The notes under the pieces: generated by a model
The model's database searches: none
What the model was told of the DNA's origin: nothing
What the model saw: the letters and a program-made list of their open reading frames with translations, nothing else
Shown here: positions 1 through 8,669 of the stretch, piece after piece
Layout of the letters: each line of letters opens with the position of its first letter
How positions within the stretch are numbered: the first letter of the stretch is position 1
Program-made: the position numbers and the translations under genes
DNA from: Nitrosarchaeum sp.
Lineage (GTDB): Archaea > Thermoproteota > Nitrososphaeria > Nitrososphaerales > Nitrosopumilaceae
Reading direction: 5' to 3'
Length of the DNA stretch: 49,282 nt
Assembly: GCA_023264875.1 (NCBI GenBank)
Contig: JAHFUX010000004.1
Location: 1 to 49,282, forward strand

Positions 1-220
1 CATTGCTAGAAATTACAGCAAAATTTCGTCCCTCACCAATTGACTCTAGGAATTCTTTGATTGCAGTTATTACCACGTTTTTGTCAATTTTTTCATCATT
101 TAATGAAGACAGCATAAATTCATTAATCTTCAAAGTAGGTATCGCAGCAACTTGATCTGACACATAAACGACTAATTCGCTCTTTATAGATGCCACATCT
201 CTACAATCAATTGTAAGCAT
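1..220 (-). CDS. Hypothetical protein, C-terminus cut by window edge
   Basis: An open frame starts with ATG at 220 and runs off the left edge, giving the first 73 residues (MLTIDCRDVASIKSELVVYV...). There is no signal peptide and no recognisable motif; the visible part looks like a soluble alpha/beta protein. It is divergent from the gene at 304, and the 84-base gap between them holds a perfect 12-bp inverted repeat. The frame was read directly from the sequence. I do not recognise the family and cannot assign a function. Confidence 0.6.
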   Translation of the reverse strand, partial: MLTIDCRDVASIKSELVVYVSDQVAAIPTLKINEFMLSSLNDEKIDKNVVITAIKEFLESIGEGRNFAVISSN

Positions 221-264
221 AAAGTTTGGTGAAAGAATCAATATTTTAGTTTAACAAATATTTG

Positions 265-297
265 AAAATGATTATTATGGTTTGAAATAATCATTTT
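265..297. promoter_or_regulatory. 12-bp perfect inverted repeat between divergent genes
   Basis: Arms AAAATGATTATT (265-276) and AATAATCATTTT (286-297) are exact reverse complements around a 9-base spacer. The right arm ends 6 bases before the ATG at 304, so the element covers the expected TATA and transcription start region of the plus-strand gene. It could be an operator for one or both divergent genes. The stem is very AT-rich, so a chance palindrome cannot be excluded. Confidence 0.4.
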
Positions 298-303
298 TCA
301 TAG

Positions 304-690
304 ATGAGAGATTCAGAGACATTTGGTGTGGAAAAAGGATACGGAAAAGAAGTAGTTACATGGCTAAATCAACAATCCAAAGATCAAGGATCTAAATTTG
401 AGGCAAGACTGTATGGATATACAGTGACTACAAAAAATTTTGGAGACTTTGAAATGTTTTCATGGATGGGAGATGTACAGATTGCAAGAAAAATGATCAA
501 CAAAGCAAGTAAAAGATTCAAGATCAAAGTAATAGAAGGAGGATACAAACCAAAAGAAAAGTTATTCCGAATGAAGAAATTTGATTATGCAAAGGTTAGA
601 AAAGATGAAAAGACAATAGGGCAGTTAGAATTTGAGGCATCAAGATTGGGTAACGGACATTGGGAGATAAAAAATGAAGAGCGCCATTAG
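304..690 (+). CDS. Conserved-looking hypothetical protein, 128 aa
   Basis: A soluble, lysine-rich 128-residue protein without signal peptide, membrane segment or cysteine cluster. The N-terminal half contains an aromatic-rich stretch (GDFEMFSWMGDVQIARKM), and the rest is charged. It begins at ATG 304 just after the inverted repeat. The following dehydrogenase gene starts 27 bases after its stop with its own ribosome binding site, so the two are probably co-transcribed. I do not recognise the family. Coding is supported by the uninterrupted frame and by composition like its neighbours. Confidence 0.75.
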   Translation: MRDSETFGVEKGYGKEVVTWLNQQSKDQGSKFEARLYGYTVTTKNFGDFEMFSWMGDVQIARKMINKASKRFKIKVIEGGYKPKEKLFRMKKFDYAKVRKDEKTIGQLEFEASRLGNGHWEIKNEERH

Positions 691-717
691 AAAATATCTA
701 ATTAGGAGAGAAAAAAG

Positions 718-1590
718 ATGACAAAAATTGGAATTATTGGAACAGGAATGCTTGGAAATGCAGTTGGGTTACATTTAGTTAAATCAGGTTTTGATTTAAC
801 AGTATACAACAGAACAAAAGAAAAAACAAATGAATTAAAAAATAATGGTGCAAAAGTTGTATATTCTCCAAAAGATGTAGCTGAAAATTCAGAATTGATA
901 ATCATAGTTGTAAAAGATGCAGATGTCGTAAAAGAAGTATCATTTGGGAAAAATGGAATCATTGAAGGAAAGCACGAAGGGCTAACAGTTGCAGATATGA
1001 GTACCATAAATCCAGTAGAGTCAAAAAAGATTTCAAAAAAATTTCTAGATCATAAAATAATTAAATTAGATACACCAGTTATGGGGGGGCCAAATGTAGC
1101 AATTACTGGAGAATTAGTATTAATGGCATCAGGAGATAAAAAGACATTTGATAGATTCAAAAATGTTTTTGAAAAAATAGCAAACAAAATATTTTTTTTA
1201 GGAGAAAATGGAACAGCCCATCTAGTCAAACTTGCAATGAATCTTCAAATAACAATGCTTGCACTTGCTCTTTCTGAGGGAATAACACTAGTAAGAAGTG
1301 CAAATGTAGATCCAAAGATATTTCTAGATATTTTAAATTCAACTTATTTTAAAACAGGAATGAGTGAAAATAAGGCATACAAGATGATACAAGATGAATT
1401 TGATGCAACGTTTACCCTTGCAAATTTGAAAAAAGATATTAGCACTATTACAGACACTGCAAAATCATTTGGGATCAAACTACCAATGACCAAAAAAGCT
1501 GAAGAAATATACAAAGAGGCAATGAAAAAAGGATTTGGAGATATAGATTATACAGGAATTTTAGCATACATCAAAAAAAACAATTCTTAG
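718..1590 (+). CDS. 3-hydroxyisobutyrate dehydrogenase family NAD(P)-dependent oxidoreductase
   Basis: A 290-residue member of the 6-phosphogluconate/3-hydroxyisobutyrate dehydrogenase superfamily, which oxidises beta-hydroxyacids or reduces related semialdehydes. The dinucleotide motif GTGMLGNAV lies at residues 8-16 and the substrate-binding signature DTPVMGGP at 118-125. The catalytic lysine is probably K171 in KLAMN, with N175 nearby. The length is normal for the family. A ribosome binding site (GGAGAG, 705-710) supports ATG 718. The true substrate (glyoxylate, succinic semialdehyde, hydroxyisobutyrate or other) cannot be read from the sequence. Confidence 0.85.
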   Translation: MTKIGIIGTGMLGNAVGLHLVKSGFDLTVYNRTKEKTNELKNNGAKVVYSPKDVAENSELIIIVVKDADVVKEVSFGKNGIIEGKHEGLTVADMSTINPVESKKISKKFLDHKIIKLDTPVMGGPNVAITGELVLMASGDKKTFDRFKNVFEKIANKIFFLGENGTAHLVKLAMNLQITMLALALSEGITLVRSANVDPKIFLDILNSTYFKTGMSENKAYKMIQDEFDATFTLANLKKDISTITDTAKSFGIKLPMTKKAEEIYKEAMKKGFGDIDYTGILAYIKKNNS

Positions 1591-1658
1591 CATAACAAAT
1601 AAAAAACATGACTGAATTTTACCAAAAATTCTATAAGATACGCCAATAAAATTACCAT

Positions 1659-2420
1659 GTGCGATTAAAAGATAAGGTAGCAATAATTACGGGTGCATCA
1701 AGTGACATTGGTAAAGGTGTCGCAAAAAGATTTGCAGAAGAAGGAGCCAAAGTAATTCTCATTGCAAGAAATCTAGAAGGGTTAGAGAAAGCCAGAAAAG
1801 AGATAGGAAATGAAAAATCTACTGCATCCATGTCGTGTGACTTGATTAATGAATCTCAAGTAATACAAACAGTTAATCAAATTATGGCCACATATGGAAA
1901 AATAGATATTTTAGTCAATAATGCAGGGGCAATCAATGATCCAGTTCACTTTCATGAAATGGCAGATTCTGAGATTAAAAAATTAATTGATATCAATTTG
2001 TTTGGGGTTTTTCACATGACAAAATCTGTGCTAAATAAAATGTCAGATGTTAAAAAAGGAGTTATCATAAACATTGGTTCAATCTCAAGTGAAAGAGCTA
2101 TACCAAGAGTTCATTTGGCAGCATACTCGGCAACAAAAGCAGCGATAACAATGTTCACAAAATCAATTGCAGTAGAATATGCAAGAAAAAATATTAGGTG
2201 CAATGGGATAAATCCAGGAATTATCAATTCAGGCATGATAAAACCATATCTTGATGATCCACAAGCAAGAAAAGTTCTAGAAGAAAGATTACCGCTAGCA
2301 AGAATTGGTGAACCAGTAGATGTTGCAAATGCAGTGTTATTCTTAGCATCAGATGAGGCAAATTGGATTACAGGTATTGTTCTCAATGTAGATGGTGGAA
2401 AAACAGCTTCGGAAGGATAA
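1659..2420 (+). CDS. Short-chain dehydrogenase/reductase (SDR), FabG-like
   Basis: A 253-residue classical SDR with a Rossmann fold. The cofactor motif TGASSDIG is at residues 11-18, with Asp at the place of the usual second glycine. NNAG is at 87-90, the catalytic serine region GSIS at 140-143, and YxxxK is Y156-K160. The C-terminal part ([10 protein letters not shown]...VDGG) is typical of the family. The start is GTG at 1659; the overlapping ATG at 1657 is out of frame. Substrate is unknown; 3-oxoacyl reductases and sugar or alcohol dehydrogenases share this layout. It lies 68 bases after another dehydrogenase on the same strand. Confidence 0.85.
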   Translation: MRLKDKVAIITGASSDIGKGVAKRFAEEGAKVILIARNLEGLEKARKEIGNEKSTASMSCDLINESQVIQTVNQIMATYGKIDILVNNAGAINDPVHFHEMADSEIKKLIDINLFGVFHMTKSVLNKMSDVKKGVIINIGSISSERAIPRVHLAAYSATKAAITMFTKSIAVEYARKNIRCNGINPGIINSGMIKPYLDDPQARKVLEERLPLARIGEPVDVANAVLFLASDEANWITGIVLNVDGGKTASEG

Positions 2421-2439
2421 TTCTGTTTGAATCTTTTTT

Positions 2440-2562
2440 TCAAGATGAAGTGATCTTATTTTTTCTTTTATTGTAAGACTTGTAGCTAAAAGCAGTAAGC
2501 CCCATAATTATTACAGTGATTGCAGACCAGAGTACAAAAGAAGCAATATTAGACTCGGCCAT
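2440..2562 (-). CDS. Small single-pass membrane protein, 40 aa
   Basis: A 40-residue frame on the minus strand: a short acidic N-terminus (MAESNIAS), one membrane helix (about residues 9-26) and a basic tail (SYKSYNKRKNK). The basic residues suggest the C-terminus stays in the cytoplasm. It fills most of the gap between convergent and divergent neighbours. Thaumarchaeal genomes carry many such miniproteins, but I cannot name a family. Support is the clean helix-plus-basic-tail design; length alone would not be enough. Confidence 0.5.
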   Translation of the reverse strand: MAESNIASFVLWSAITVIIMGLTAFSYKSYNKRKNKITSS

Positions 2563-2677
2563 TAAACAAACATAGATGGGTTAAACATCTAAAGTTTTGG
2601 TTTAAAAAAACAAGATAATAAAATAAATTTTAAGTTATTTCTGAAACATCTAAATAGATTTGATACGAATAACTTTC

Positions 2678-2887
2678 ATGCCGGAATTAATATGTCCAGA
2701 TTGTGGAAAGCGCTTATTTCATGAAAATGAAGATACATTAAAGATAGAACAAACAGTACATGGAAAATTCTGTAGGAAAAAAATAGGAGAAAGCTATAGC
2801 TTCATGCATAGAGATCTAGCACATATGAGTACATTTGATTCAGAAAGAGAAAATGACGGGTCTGGGACACCAGTTTTAAAAAAATAA
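2678..2887 (+). CDS. Small zinc-ribbon protein, 69 aa
   Basis: The protein begins MPELICPDCGKRLFHE and carries CPDC (residues 6-9 region) plus a later single cysteine in GKFCRKK, so the metal site may use a histidine or be incomplete. An upstream TTG at 2660 would add six residues, but ATG 2678 puts the zinc motif at the usual place close to the N-terminus. The C-terminal tail is polar and looks disordered. Function unknown; such small zinc proteins often bind nucleic acids or partner proteins. Confidence 0.6.
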   Translation: MPELICPDCGKRLFHENEDTLKIEQTVHGKFCRKKIGESYSFMHRDLAHMSTFDSERENDGSGTPVLKK

Positions 2888-2951
2888 TTCAGGCAAGTCA
2901 GGACACAAAACTACCTCAAAATTATATTCTAGGATCAACAAAGCAAAGAAG

Positions 2952-4178
2952 TTGGCAACAGAGTATCATTATGATTTAGTAATAGTAGGAGGGGGTCCAG
3001 CAGGCTCATCAGTAGCATATGAAGCATCAAAAAATGGAATTAAGGTTGCGCTTTTAGAGAAAGAAGAAACAATTGCACAGTCAGTTAGAACCAGCGGAGT
3101 TACATGGATACAAAACATAAAAGAATTTGGTATTCCAGATGACTGTTATAATCCGATTAAAAATTACTCATTTTGTTCACCAAATAACGAAGTTACGATT
3201 AGAGATACAGTCCCACAAGCTGCAGTTTTAGATGTAAGAAAAACATATCGATGGTTAGCAGAGCAGGCAAAAAATGAAGGTACAGATATTTTTCTTAAAA
3301 CCAACATCAATAATGTGATAAAAAATAAAGATGGAGATATTGTCGGAGTAAGTGGAACAGGCAAGGAAGGAGAGATAATATTTCATTCCAAAGTTATTGT
3401 TGATGCAAGTGGATTTTCTTCAACAGTTTCCAAAGCTATGGGATTTGTAACACAGTGGGAGAGATTCGGAGCAGGAGCAGAATACGAAGTAAGAGCTGAA
3501 AACGTAGATCAAGAAACATGGTGGCTCATGGTGGGTCAGAAATATTCTCCAGCAGGATATGCATGGATTTTTCCTGTAGGAAAAAATATTGTAAGAATAG
3601 GAGTTGGAGTTGGAAAACCAGAATCGCAAGTAGACCCTACAGAGCGATTAAAAGAGTTGATGGACTCAAAAATTGGTCCAATCAGTAAATTAGGAAAAAT
3701 TACTCCTATTGAATTTCATTATGGGTTAATTCCAAACGACGGGTTATCAAGAAAAACAGTATACAATAATTTGATTTTGGTAGGAGATTCAGCAGGTCAG
3801 GCCAATCCATTAGTATTAGAGGGAATAAGATATGCAATAAAATTTGGAAGAGTTGCAGGCAAAATAGCATCAAATGCAATAAAATCAGGAAAGACAGATG
3901 AAATGGCACTGTATCCATATGAAGAAAATTGGAAAAAAGATATTTATGCAAAAATCAAATCTGCAGGAAAAGTTCAAGATAGATGGATTGGGTTATCAGA
4001 TAAAGAATGGGATAGAGAATTAGACATAATCAAGGAATTAAAACCTGATGAATTTTTAGATTTTATTAAAGCAGATTTTGGATTAGCAAGTATGATAAAA
4101 TTAGCAACACATCATCCAAAATTAGCAGTTAGACAGTTATTCAACTTGGTAAAAAGCAAAAACAAGATCGAGAAATAA
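2952..4178 (+). CDS. Geranylgeranyl reductase family FAD-dependent oxidoreductase
   Basis: A 408-residue flavoprotein. The N-terminal FAD motif GGGPAGSS is at residues 13-20, and a second FAD motif (LVGDSAGQANPL) appears around 275-286, as in the geranylgeranyl reductase family. In archaea these enzymes saturate the isoprenoid chains of membrane lipids (digeranylgeranylglycerophospholipid reductase), and related ones saturate quinone side chains or dolichol-like lipids. The start is TTG at 2952, which puts the Rossmann strand at the proper distance. The family call is firm; the exact substrate is inference. Confidence 0.85.
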   Translation: MATEYHYDLVIVGGGPAGSSVAYEASKNGIKVALLEKEETIAQSVRTSGVTWIQNIKEFGIPDDCYNPIKNYSFCSPNNEVTIRDTVPQAAVLDVRKTYRWLAEQAKNEGTDIFLKTNINNVIKNKDGDIVGVSGTGKEGEIIFHSKVIVDASGFSSTVSKAMGFVTQWERFGAGAEYEVRAENVDQETWWLMVGQKYSPAGYAWIFPVGKNIVRIGVGVGKPESQVDPTERLKELMDSKIGPISKLGKITPIEFHYGLIPNDGLSRKTVYNNLILVGDSAGQANPLVLEGIRYAIKFGRVAGKIASNAIKSGKTDEMALYPYEENWKKDIYAKIKSAGKVQDRWIGLSDKEWDRELDIIKELKPDEFLDFIKADFGLASMIKLATHHPKLAVRQLFNLVKSKNKIEK

Positions 4179-4260
4179 GAAAATAGATAGATTTGCAACG
4201 TTGTTTATAACAAGAAACCAGAAAGACAATCTTCAAATTAAATCAAAAATACAACTAACA

Positions 4261-4544
4261 TGTGTGAGCTGGAGCACGATACACTGCTACGGCAGAGGAA
4301 ACTCCTCCCTCCATACAGGAAATGTGATCCGGAGATGGATAATCAGAGATGATTGGCAACGGAACAGAAAATAATCCAACCTGGCGCACAATGATGGCAA
4401 AACCTGAGATTTCCAGAGAAGGAATGAAAAAGACGCCCCACATGGAGCAAAGCCAAACAGAACTATAGGATCCTGTACCAAGTTCAGGTAGGCTGCAAAG
4501 CGTAATATCGTGAAAACAGAAGGAGGGTTACTCCCAGCACACAC
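4261..4544 (+). ncRNA. rnpB: RNase P RNA (archaeal)
   Basis: This gap is less AT-rich than its surroundings and holds no convincing ORF. Near the 5' end is GAGGAAACTCC (4295-4305), close to the universal RNase P core GAGGAAAGTCC. Near the 3' end is ACAGAAGGAGGGTTAC (4516-4531), matching the conserved ACAGAA...GGCTTAC region. The two ends pair: TGTGTG...CTGG at 4261-4272 with CCAGCACACA at 4534-4543, forming P1. The middle contains GGAACAGAAA and GGCAAAACC stretches expected for the P7-P10 and P11-P12 core. The RNA is the catalytic subunit of tRNA 5' maturation. Ends are set by P1 and may be off by a few bases. Confidence 0.88.
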
Positions 4545-4547
4545 AAA

Positions 4548-4553
4548 TTTTTT
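4548..4553 (+). terminator. T-run terminator of RNase P RNA
   Basis: Six T residues follow the last paired base of the RNase P RNA by four bases, in an AT-rich tract. Archaeal RNA polymerase terminates at such T-runs without needing a hairpin. Confidence 0.5.
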
Positions 4554-4577
4554 AAAATATTTAAAATTTTGAAGAGG

Positions 4578-5936
4578 TTAACTCATTGACTTGACTTGTT
4601 CTTTACAAAGACTAGCATGACATCTGCATGTTGCATCACACAAACATGAACCATGTATTTCACAGTCACATTCAGAACCAATTTCTGCAGATGCTGCACA
4701 ACCACATGCTGCTTCCTCCTTATTACTAGCAATTGCTGGAGGGGGGCTTTGTTTTTGGTCTTCATATACACTTCTAGTTTGTGTATAATCAGATACGTCA
4801 GCAAGCTGTGCTTCACCTCTATTAGTTTGATAACCACCAGAAGATGCACTTGTTTGATAACTTACTAATCTACTTGGATCAATTCCTTGTTGACCAGTTG
4901 TTTGATTCTTTAATGTTCTATTACTAAAGATGAAAAATGCAATACCACCAATTGCGGCCATTCCTGCCATGCCATAAACTATCATCACAGGAAAGTCTCC
5001 AGTAGAAGTTGTTTGGTAACCTTCTGGAGGAGTTGGTGTAATTCCTGCAATTTCTAAACCATCAAGTACATCCAGTGCACCAAATCCAATTGCAGCGATA
5101 TTTCCCTGATCAGATGACTGAACACTTCTAACTACATAATTTTGATCAGCAATCACTGGAGCTTCAAAAATTCTTTCCACTTGTCTTCCTTCTCTGAGAC
5201 TACTTTCACCCATTGTCCATCTAGAGACAACAAATCCAGAGATAGACTCATCTAATCCAAATGTAGCTGCATCAGAAGTAACTCCAGTAGGATCAAATAA
5301 AAAGTGCCAATTAGTCATTGGTTGTTCTAAAATATAATCTGCATTGATGAGACCTTTTGACAATATTGAATCTGCTTCGGTTCCTGCAAGAATATCATAG
5401 ACTGCAGGCTCTTGGTCTTTTAACAAAGATATTGGTAAATTTATTTCCACACCATCAATTACAATAGAATCATTAGTGCTTATTCCTCTCCAACCCATAT
5501 CAACTAAAGTACGAACTTGGTCTTTTGTAATTACATAGTCAGTTAGAGTACCTTTTAGAATTACTTTGTAATCTACAGAAGTGTTGAGATTTCTGCCTTT
5601 AAGATGAAAATCATAAGAGACATTTAGATCAGATATTTTTGCATGACTTCCATCAGATTGAATTTTTTGATTAAGACTTGCAATTAATTGTTGAACTCCA
5701 GAGTTTGATGCATCTGCAGAACCACTAACTGTCCATTCCTTCTCATGTAATTCATCAAATATCTTACCACCGTTTGGATACTCGATAAAGATAGTTTTCT
5801 GATAATTATAAGAGAAAGGAGATGCATTACTATTAGGATTAATTTTGGCGTCTACCTGTGCTGCCCAAACAGAAGAACTTGAACCAATTACAAACAAACC
5901 AGCAATCAAAACTGCTAAAAATACAGTCCTAGACAC
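4578..5936 (-). CDS. Surface-exposed membrane-anchored protein with cysteine-rich cytoplasmic tail
   Basis: 452 residues. A signal peptide covers about residues 1-25 (hydrophobic core LAVLIAGLFVIGSS, cleavage near VWAAQ). A large beta-rich extracellular domain follows, then one membrane helix (about 315-339) ending in a basic stop-transfer (FSNRTLKNQ). The 113-residue tail would be cytoplasmic: first polar and Q/S/T-rich, then nine cysteines (411, 413, 423, 425, 431, 433, 437, 439, 444), mostly as CxC pairs. This suggests metal binding or redox sensing behind an external domain. I do not recognise a named family. It is divergent from cofD. Confidence 0.75.
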   Translation of the reverse strand: MSRTVFLAVLIAGLFVIGSSSSVWAAQVDAKINPNSNASPFSYNYQKTIFIEYPNGGKIFDELHEKEWTVSGSADASNSGVQQLIASLNQKIQSDGSHAKISDLNVSYDFHLKGRNLNTSVDYKVILKGTLTDYVITKDQVRTLVDMGWRGISTNDSIVIDGVEINLPISLLKDQEPAVYDILAGTEADSILSKGLINADYILEQPMTNWHFLFDPTGVTSDAATFGLDESISGFVVSRWTMGESSLREGRQVERIFEAPVIADQNYVVRSVQSSDQGNIAAIGFGALDVLDGLEIAGITPTPPEGYQTTSTGDFPVMIVYGMAGMAAIGGIAFFIFSNRTLKNQTTGQQGIDPSRLVSYQTSASSGGYQTNRGEAQLADVSDYTQTRSVYEDQKQSPPPAIASNKEEAACGCAASAEIGSECDCEIHGSCLCDATCRCHASLCKEQVKSMS

Positions 5937-6052
5937 GAATAAAATCGACAGTCAATTAGTAATAAACTTATCCTCAAAAACTAGATCGGTGATTTCTGAA
6001 AAAGTAATATGGAGTAACAGCAAATGGCTTTAGAGTTTTAGGAGAAAATGAA

Positions 6053-6973
6053 ATGATTACAGTACTAGCAGGCGGGACAGGTTCGGTGAAACTAGTCAGA
6101 GGATTAGTAGCTCAAGAATCCAAAGTCAATGTAGTAAGTAATGTAGGGGACAATTATTGGCTTTATGGATTATACGTGTGTCCAGATATTGATACTATTG
6201 TTTACGGTCTGGCAGATTTACTAGATCAGGAGCGAGGATGGGGAATTAAAAAAGACACATTCAATTTTCTAAGACAGATGGAAGTGTTTGGAGAAGAGAC
6301 ATGGTTTAGAGTCGGAGACAGAGATGCCGCAACTCACTTGATAAGAACAAACATGTTAAAAAACGGTAAAAATTTGAGTGACATTACAAAATGGATGTGT
6401 GAGAAATTTGCAGTCAGTGCAAATATTATTCCAGTTACAGATAACAGCATAGAAACAAGAATAATCACAGACAAAGGAGAATTGCATCTTCAAGAATATT
6501 GGGTAAAACATCGTGGAAGAGATAAAGTTGAAGGAATTCAATATATCGGAGCAGACAAAGCACGCCCAAATCCTGAAGCAGTAAATGCAATTCATGATGC
6601 AGACATGGTAATTTTGGCACCAGGAAATCCACTAACATCTATTGGGCCAATGTTACAAATTAAAGGAATTCGAAAAGAACTTTCAAAAATTAAAAAGAAA
6701 GTTGTTGCAGTTAGTCCACTCATTGGAGATAAAGCCATCAGTGGACCAGCAGCAAAATACATGGAAGCAGCAGGAATTGAAGCAAATGCATATGGTCTTG
6801 CAAAAATGTATTCAGATGTATGCTCTAACATAGTAGTAGATGCAAAAGATAGATTACTTGTAAAGAAAATTCAAAGTCTAGATATGAAAGTATATGAAAC
6901 AAAAATTACCATGAACAATAAACTAGCTGAAGACGCATTAGCAAATTTCATTTTAAAACAAATACACGTATAA
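6053..6973 (+). CDS. cofD: 2-phospho-L-lactate transferase (coenzyme F420 synthesis)
   Basis: CofD joins the phospholactyl (or phosphoenolpyruvyl) group, carried by a guanylated intermediate, to the deazaflavin FO, giving F420-0. The N-terminal signature VLAGGTGSVKLVRGL and the NVGDNYWLYGLYVCPDIDT region are typical, as is the LAPGNPLTSIGPML region near residue 190. The 306-residue length is normal. Ribosome binding site GGAG at 6041-6044 supports ATG 6053 over the out-of-frame ATG at 6048. It is followed after one base by cofC, so the two consecutive F420 steps are in one operon. Confidence 0.93.
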   Translation: MITVLAGGTGSVKLVRGLVAQESKVNVVSNVGDNYWLYGLYVCPDIDTIVYGLADLLDQERGWGIKKDTFNFLRQMEVFGEETWFRVGDRDAATHLIRTNMLKNGKNLSDITKWMCEKFAVSANIIPVTDNSIETRIITDKGELHLQEYWVKHRGRDKVEGIQYIGADKARPNPEAVNAIHDADMVILAPGNPLTSIGPMLQIKGIRKELSKIKKKVVAVSPLIGDKAISGPAAKYMEAAGIEANAYGLAKMYSDVCSNIVVDAKDRLLVKKIQSLDMKVYETKITMNNKLAEDALANFILKQIHV

Positions 6974-6974
6974 T

Positions 6975-7613
6975 TTGAAAATTGCGGCTATTGTTCCTGT
7001 AAAGACTTTCTCTCTAGCAAAAACACGTTTGGGTTTATCATTACAACAAAAAGAAGATTTATGCAAAATTATGTTAGAAGAAATATTGTACATATTATCG
7101 ATTTCACCACAAATTGAAAAAACAATAATTGTAACAAAAGAAGAAAAAGCAATTGAACTTGGCAAAAAATACAATGCCATAATCATCCTAGATAAGGAGG
7201 AAAAAAGCGTAAACAACGCAGTGGCTCTAGCTGACAAATATCTGTTAGAAAATAAATTTGATGCATCAATTGTTTTCCCACAAGATATACCATTTATCAA
7301 AACTCAAGATATTGATTTTATGTTAAACTACAAAGTACCACCAAATTTTACAATAGTAGTGCCCTCTAGAAGATTTGATGGTACAAATGCACTTGTAAGA
7401 ATGCCAATAGATTTGATGATAACGCATTATGATGAAGACAGTTACAAAATTCACATGAACACTGCAAAAGAATACACTAGAAACGTAGCACTTGTTTTTG
7501 TAAAAAGAATAATGTGGGATGTAGATAACATGGATGATCTGAGATTTCTTCTAGAACAAAATGAGAAACCAGAGATTGCAGCTAAAATTAGAAATATTTT
7601 AGATGTAAAATAA
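6975..7613 (+). CDS. cofC: 2-phospho-L-lactate guanylyltransferase (coenzyme F420 synthesis)
   Basis: CofC activates 2-phospholactate (or PEP) with GTP to make the substrate of CofD. The N-terminal nucleotide-binding motif IVPVKTFSLAKTRL and the IVFPQDIPFI motif (metal-binding Asp) are characteristic of this nucleotidyltransferase family; 212 residues is the normal size. The start is TTG at 6975, one base after the cofD stop, which implies translational coupling. cofG and cofH lie elsewhere in the window; the gamma-glutamyl ligase gene cofE is not here. Confidence 0.9.
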   Translation: MKIAAIVPVKTFSLAKTRLGLSLQQKEDLCKIMLEEILYILSISPQIEKTIIVTKEEKAIELGKKYNAIIILDKEEKSVNNAVALADKYLLENKFDASIVFPQDIPFIKTQDIDFMLNYKVPPNFTIVVPSRRFDGTNALVRMPIDLMITHYDEDSYKIHMNTAKEYTRNVALVFVKRIMWDVDNMDDLRFLLEQNEKPEIAAKIRNILDVK

Positions 7614-7692
7614 GCAAAACACGCCAAGTTTTTGATAAATTAATGATCGTAGGTAAAGATCACCAGATTTATAAGAAATGAATTAGCAATGG

Positions 7693-7700
7693 TTATATAT
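7693..7700 (+). promoter_or_regulatory. TATA box of the TFB gene
   Basis: TTATATAT lies about 34 bases before the ATG at 7731. With the usual archaeal spacing, transcription would start near 7723, leaving a short leader with a purine-rich GAAAGG. Confidence 0.45.
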
Positions 7701-7730
7701 TATTCATAAAAGGTTTTGAAAGGAAAAAAT

Positions 7731-8639
7731 ATGGTTAAAAATGTAAATCCAAAAGACAGATGCCCAAGATGTGGACAGGGCACACTAGTCACAGATGCAA
7801 CAACAGGAGAGAATTTTTGTGGGAAATGTGGCTTTGTAATTACTGATAAAGTTGATGAGTCAGGTCCAGAATGGAGATCATTTTCTAATGAAGGTGAAAA
7901 CAAAAGCAGAGCAGGAGTACCAACTTCATTGGCAATGCATGACATGGGATTGGCAACTGTAATCAATCCTCAAAACAGAGATGCAACAGGCAAACCACTT
8001 ACTTCTGCCATGAAAAGTACTATTGAAAGACTTAGAACATGGGACAGCAGAAGTCAAGTTCATGAACCTGTGGATAGAAACTTTAGACAGGCATTTAGCG
8101 AACTAGATAGATTAAAAGACAAATTAGCAGTAGGCGATGCAGTTATCGAAAAAGCTGCTTACATTTATCGTAAAGCATTGGAGAAAGGTCTTGTAAGAGG
8201 ACGTTCAATTTCAGCATTAATTGCATCTGCACTTTATGCTGCATGTAGAGATACAGAAACTCCTAGAACACTAAAAGACATTGGACAAGCAAGCAACATA
8301 AAGCGAAAAGATATTGCAAGATGTTATAGATTGTTATTAAGAGAACTTAATTTGAAAATGCCAGTAGTAGATCCTGTAAAATGCATATCAAGAATCGCAA
8401 GTAAGGCAGGATTATCTGAAAAGACAAAAAGAGCAGCCACAAAAATACTACAAACTGCAGAAGAGCAAAAAATATCGGCAGGCAAAGATCCAATGGGATT
8501 AGCAGCTGCTGCACTTTATGTTGCATGTGTTACAAATGGTGAAAATAAAACTCAAAGAGATGTTGCAGAAGCAGCTGGAGTAACAGAAGTCACAATAAGA
8601 AATAGATACAAAGGTTTGAAACTTGCACTAAATCTTTAA
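7731..8639 (+). CDS. tfb: Transcription initiation factor TFB (TFIIB homolog)
   Basis: TFB bridges TBP on the TATA box to RNA polymerase. This 302-residue copy is canonical. The zinc ribbon has all four ligands (C11, C14, C30, C33). Next come the B-reader/linker region (GPEWRSF) and two cyclin-like repeats (about 105-200 and 205-300) ending in a helix-turn-helix for BRE recognition (QRDVAEAAGVTEVTIRNRYK). ATG 7731 is preferred over the in-frame TTG at 7716, because the ribbon then begins at the expected place. A divergent paralog lies at 20128-21018. Confidence 0.93.
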   Translation: MVKNVNPKDRCPRCGQGTLVTDATTGENFCGKCGFVITDKVDESGPEWRSFSNEGENKSRAGVPTSLAMHDMGLATVINPQNRDATGKPLTSAMKSTIERLRTWDSRSQVHEPVDRNFRQAFSELDRLKDKLAVGDAVIEKAAYIYRKALEKGLVRGRSISALIASALYAACRDTETPRTLKDIGQASNIKRKDIARCYRLLLRELNLKMPVVDPVKCISRIASKAGLSEKTKRAATKILQTAEEQKISAGKDPMGLAAAALYVACVTNGENKTQRDVAEAAGVTEVTIRNRYKGLKLALNL

Positions 8640-8669
8640 TTTATTACGAATTAAATTTCAAATAACATA

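Noticed and set aside
4255-4544. Two overlapping minus-strand frames (62 and 85 codons)
   Set aside because: They lie over the RNase P RNA, have no protein-like motifs, and the RNA core elements explain the segment.
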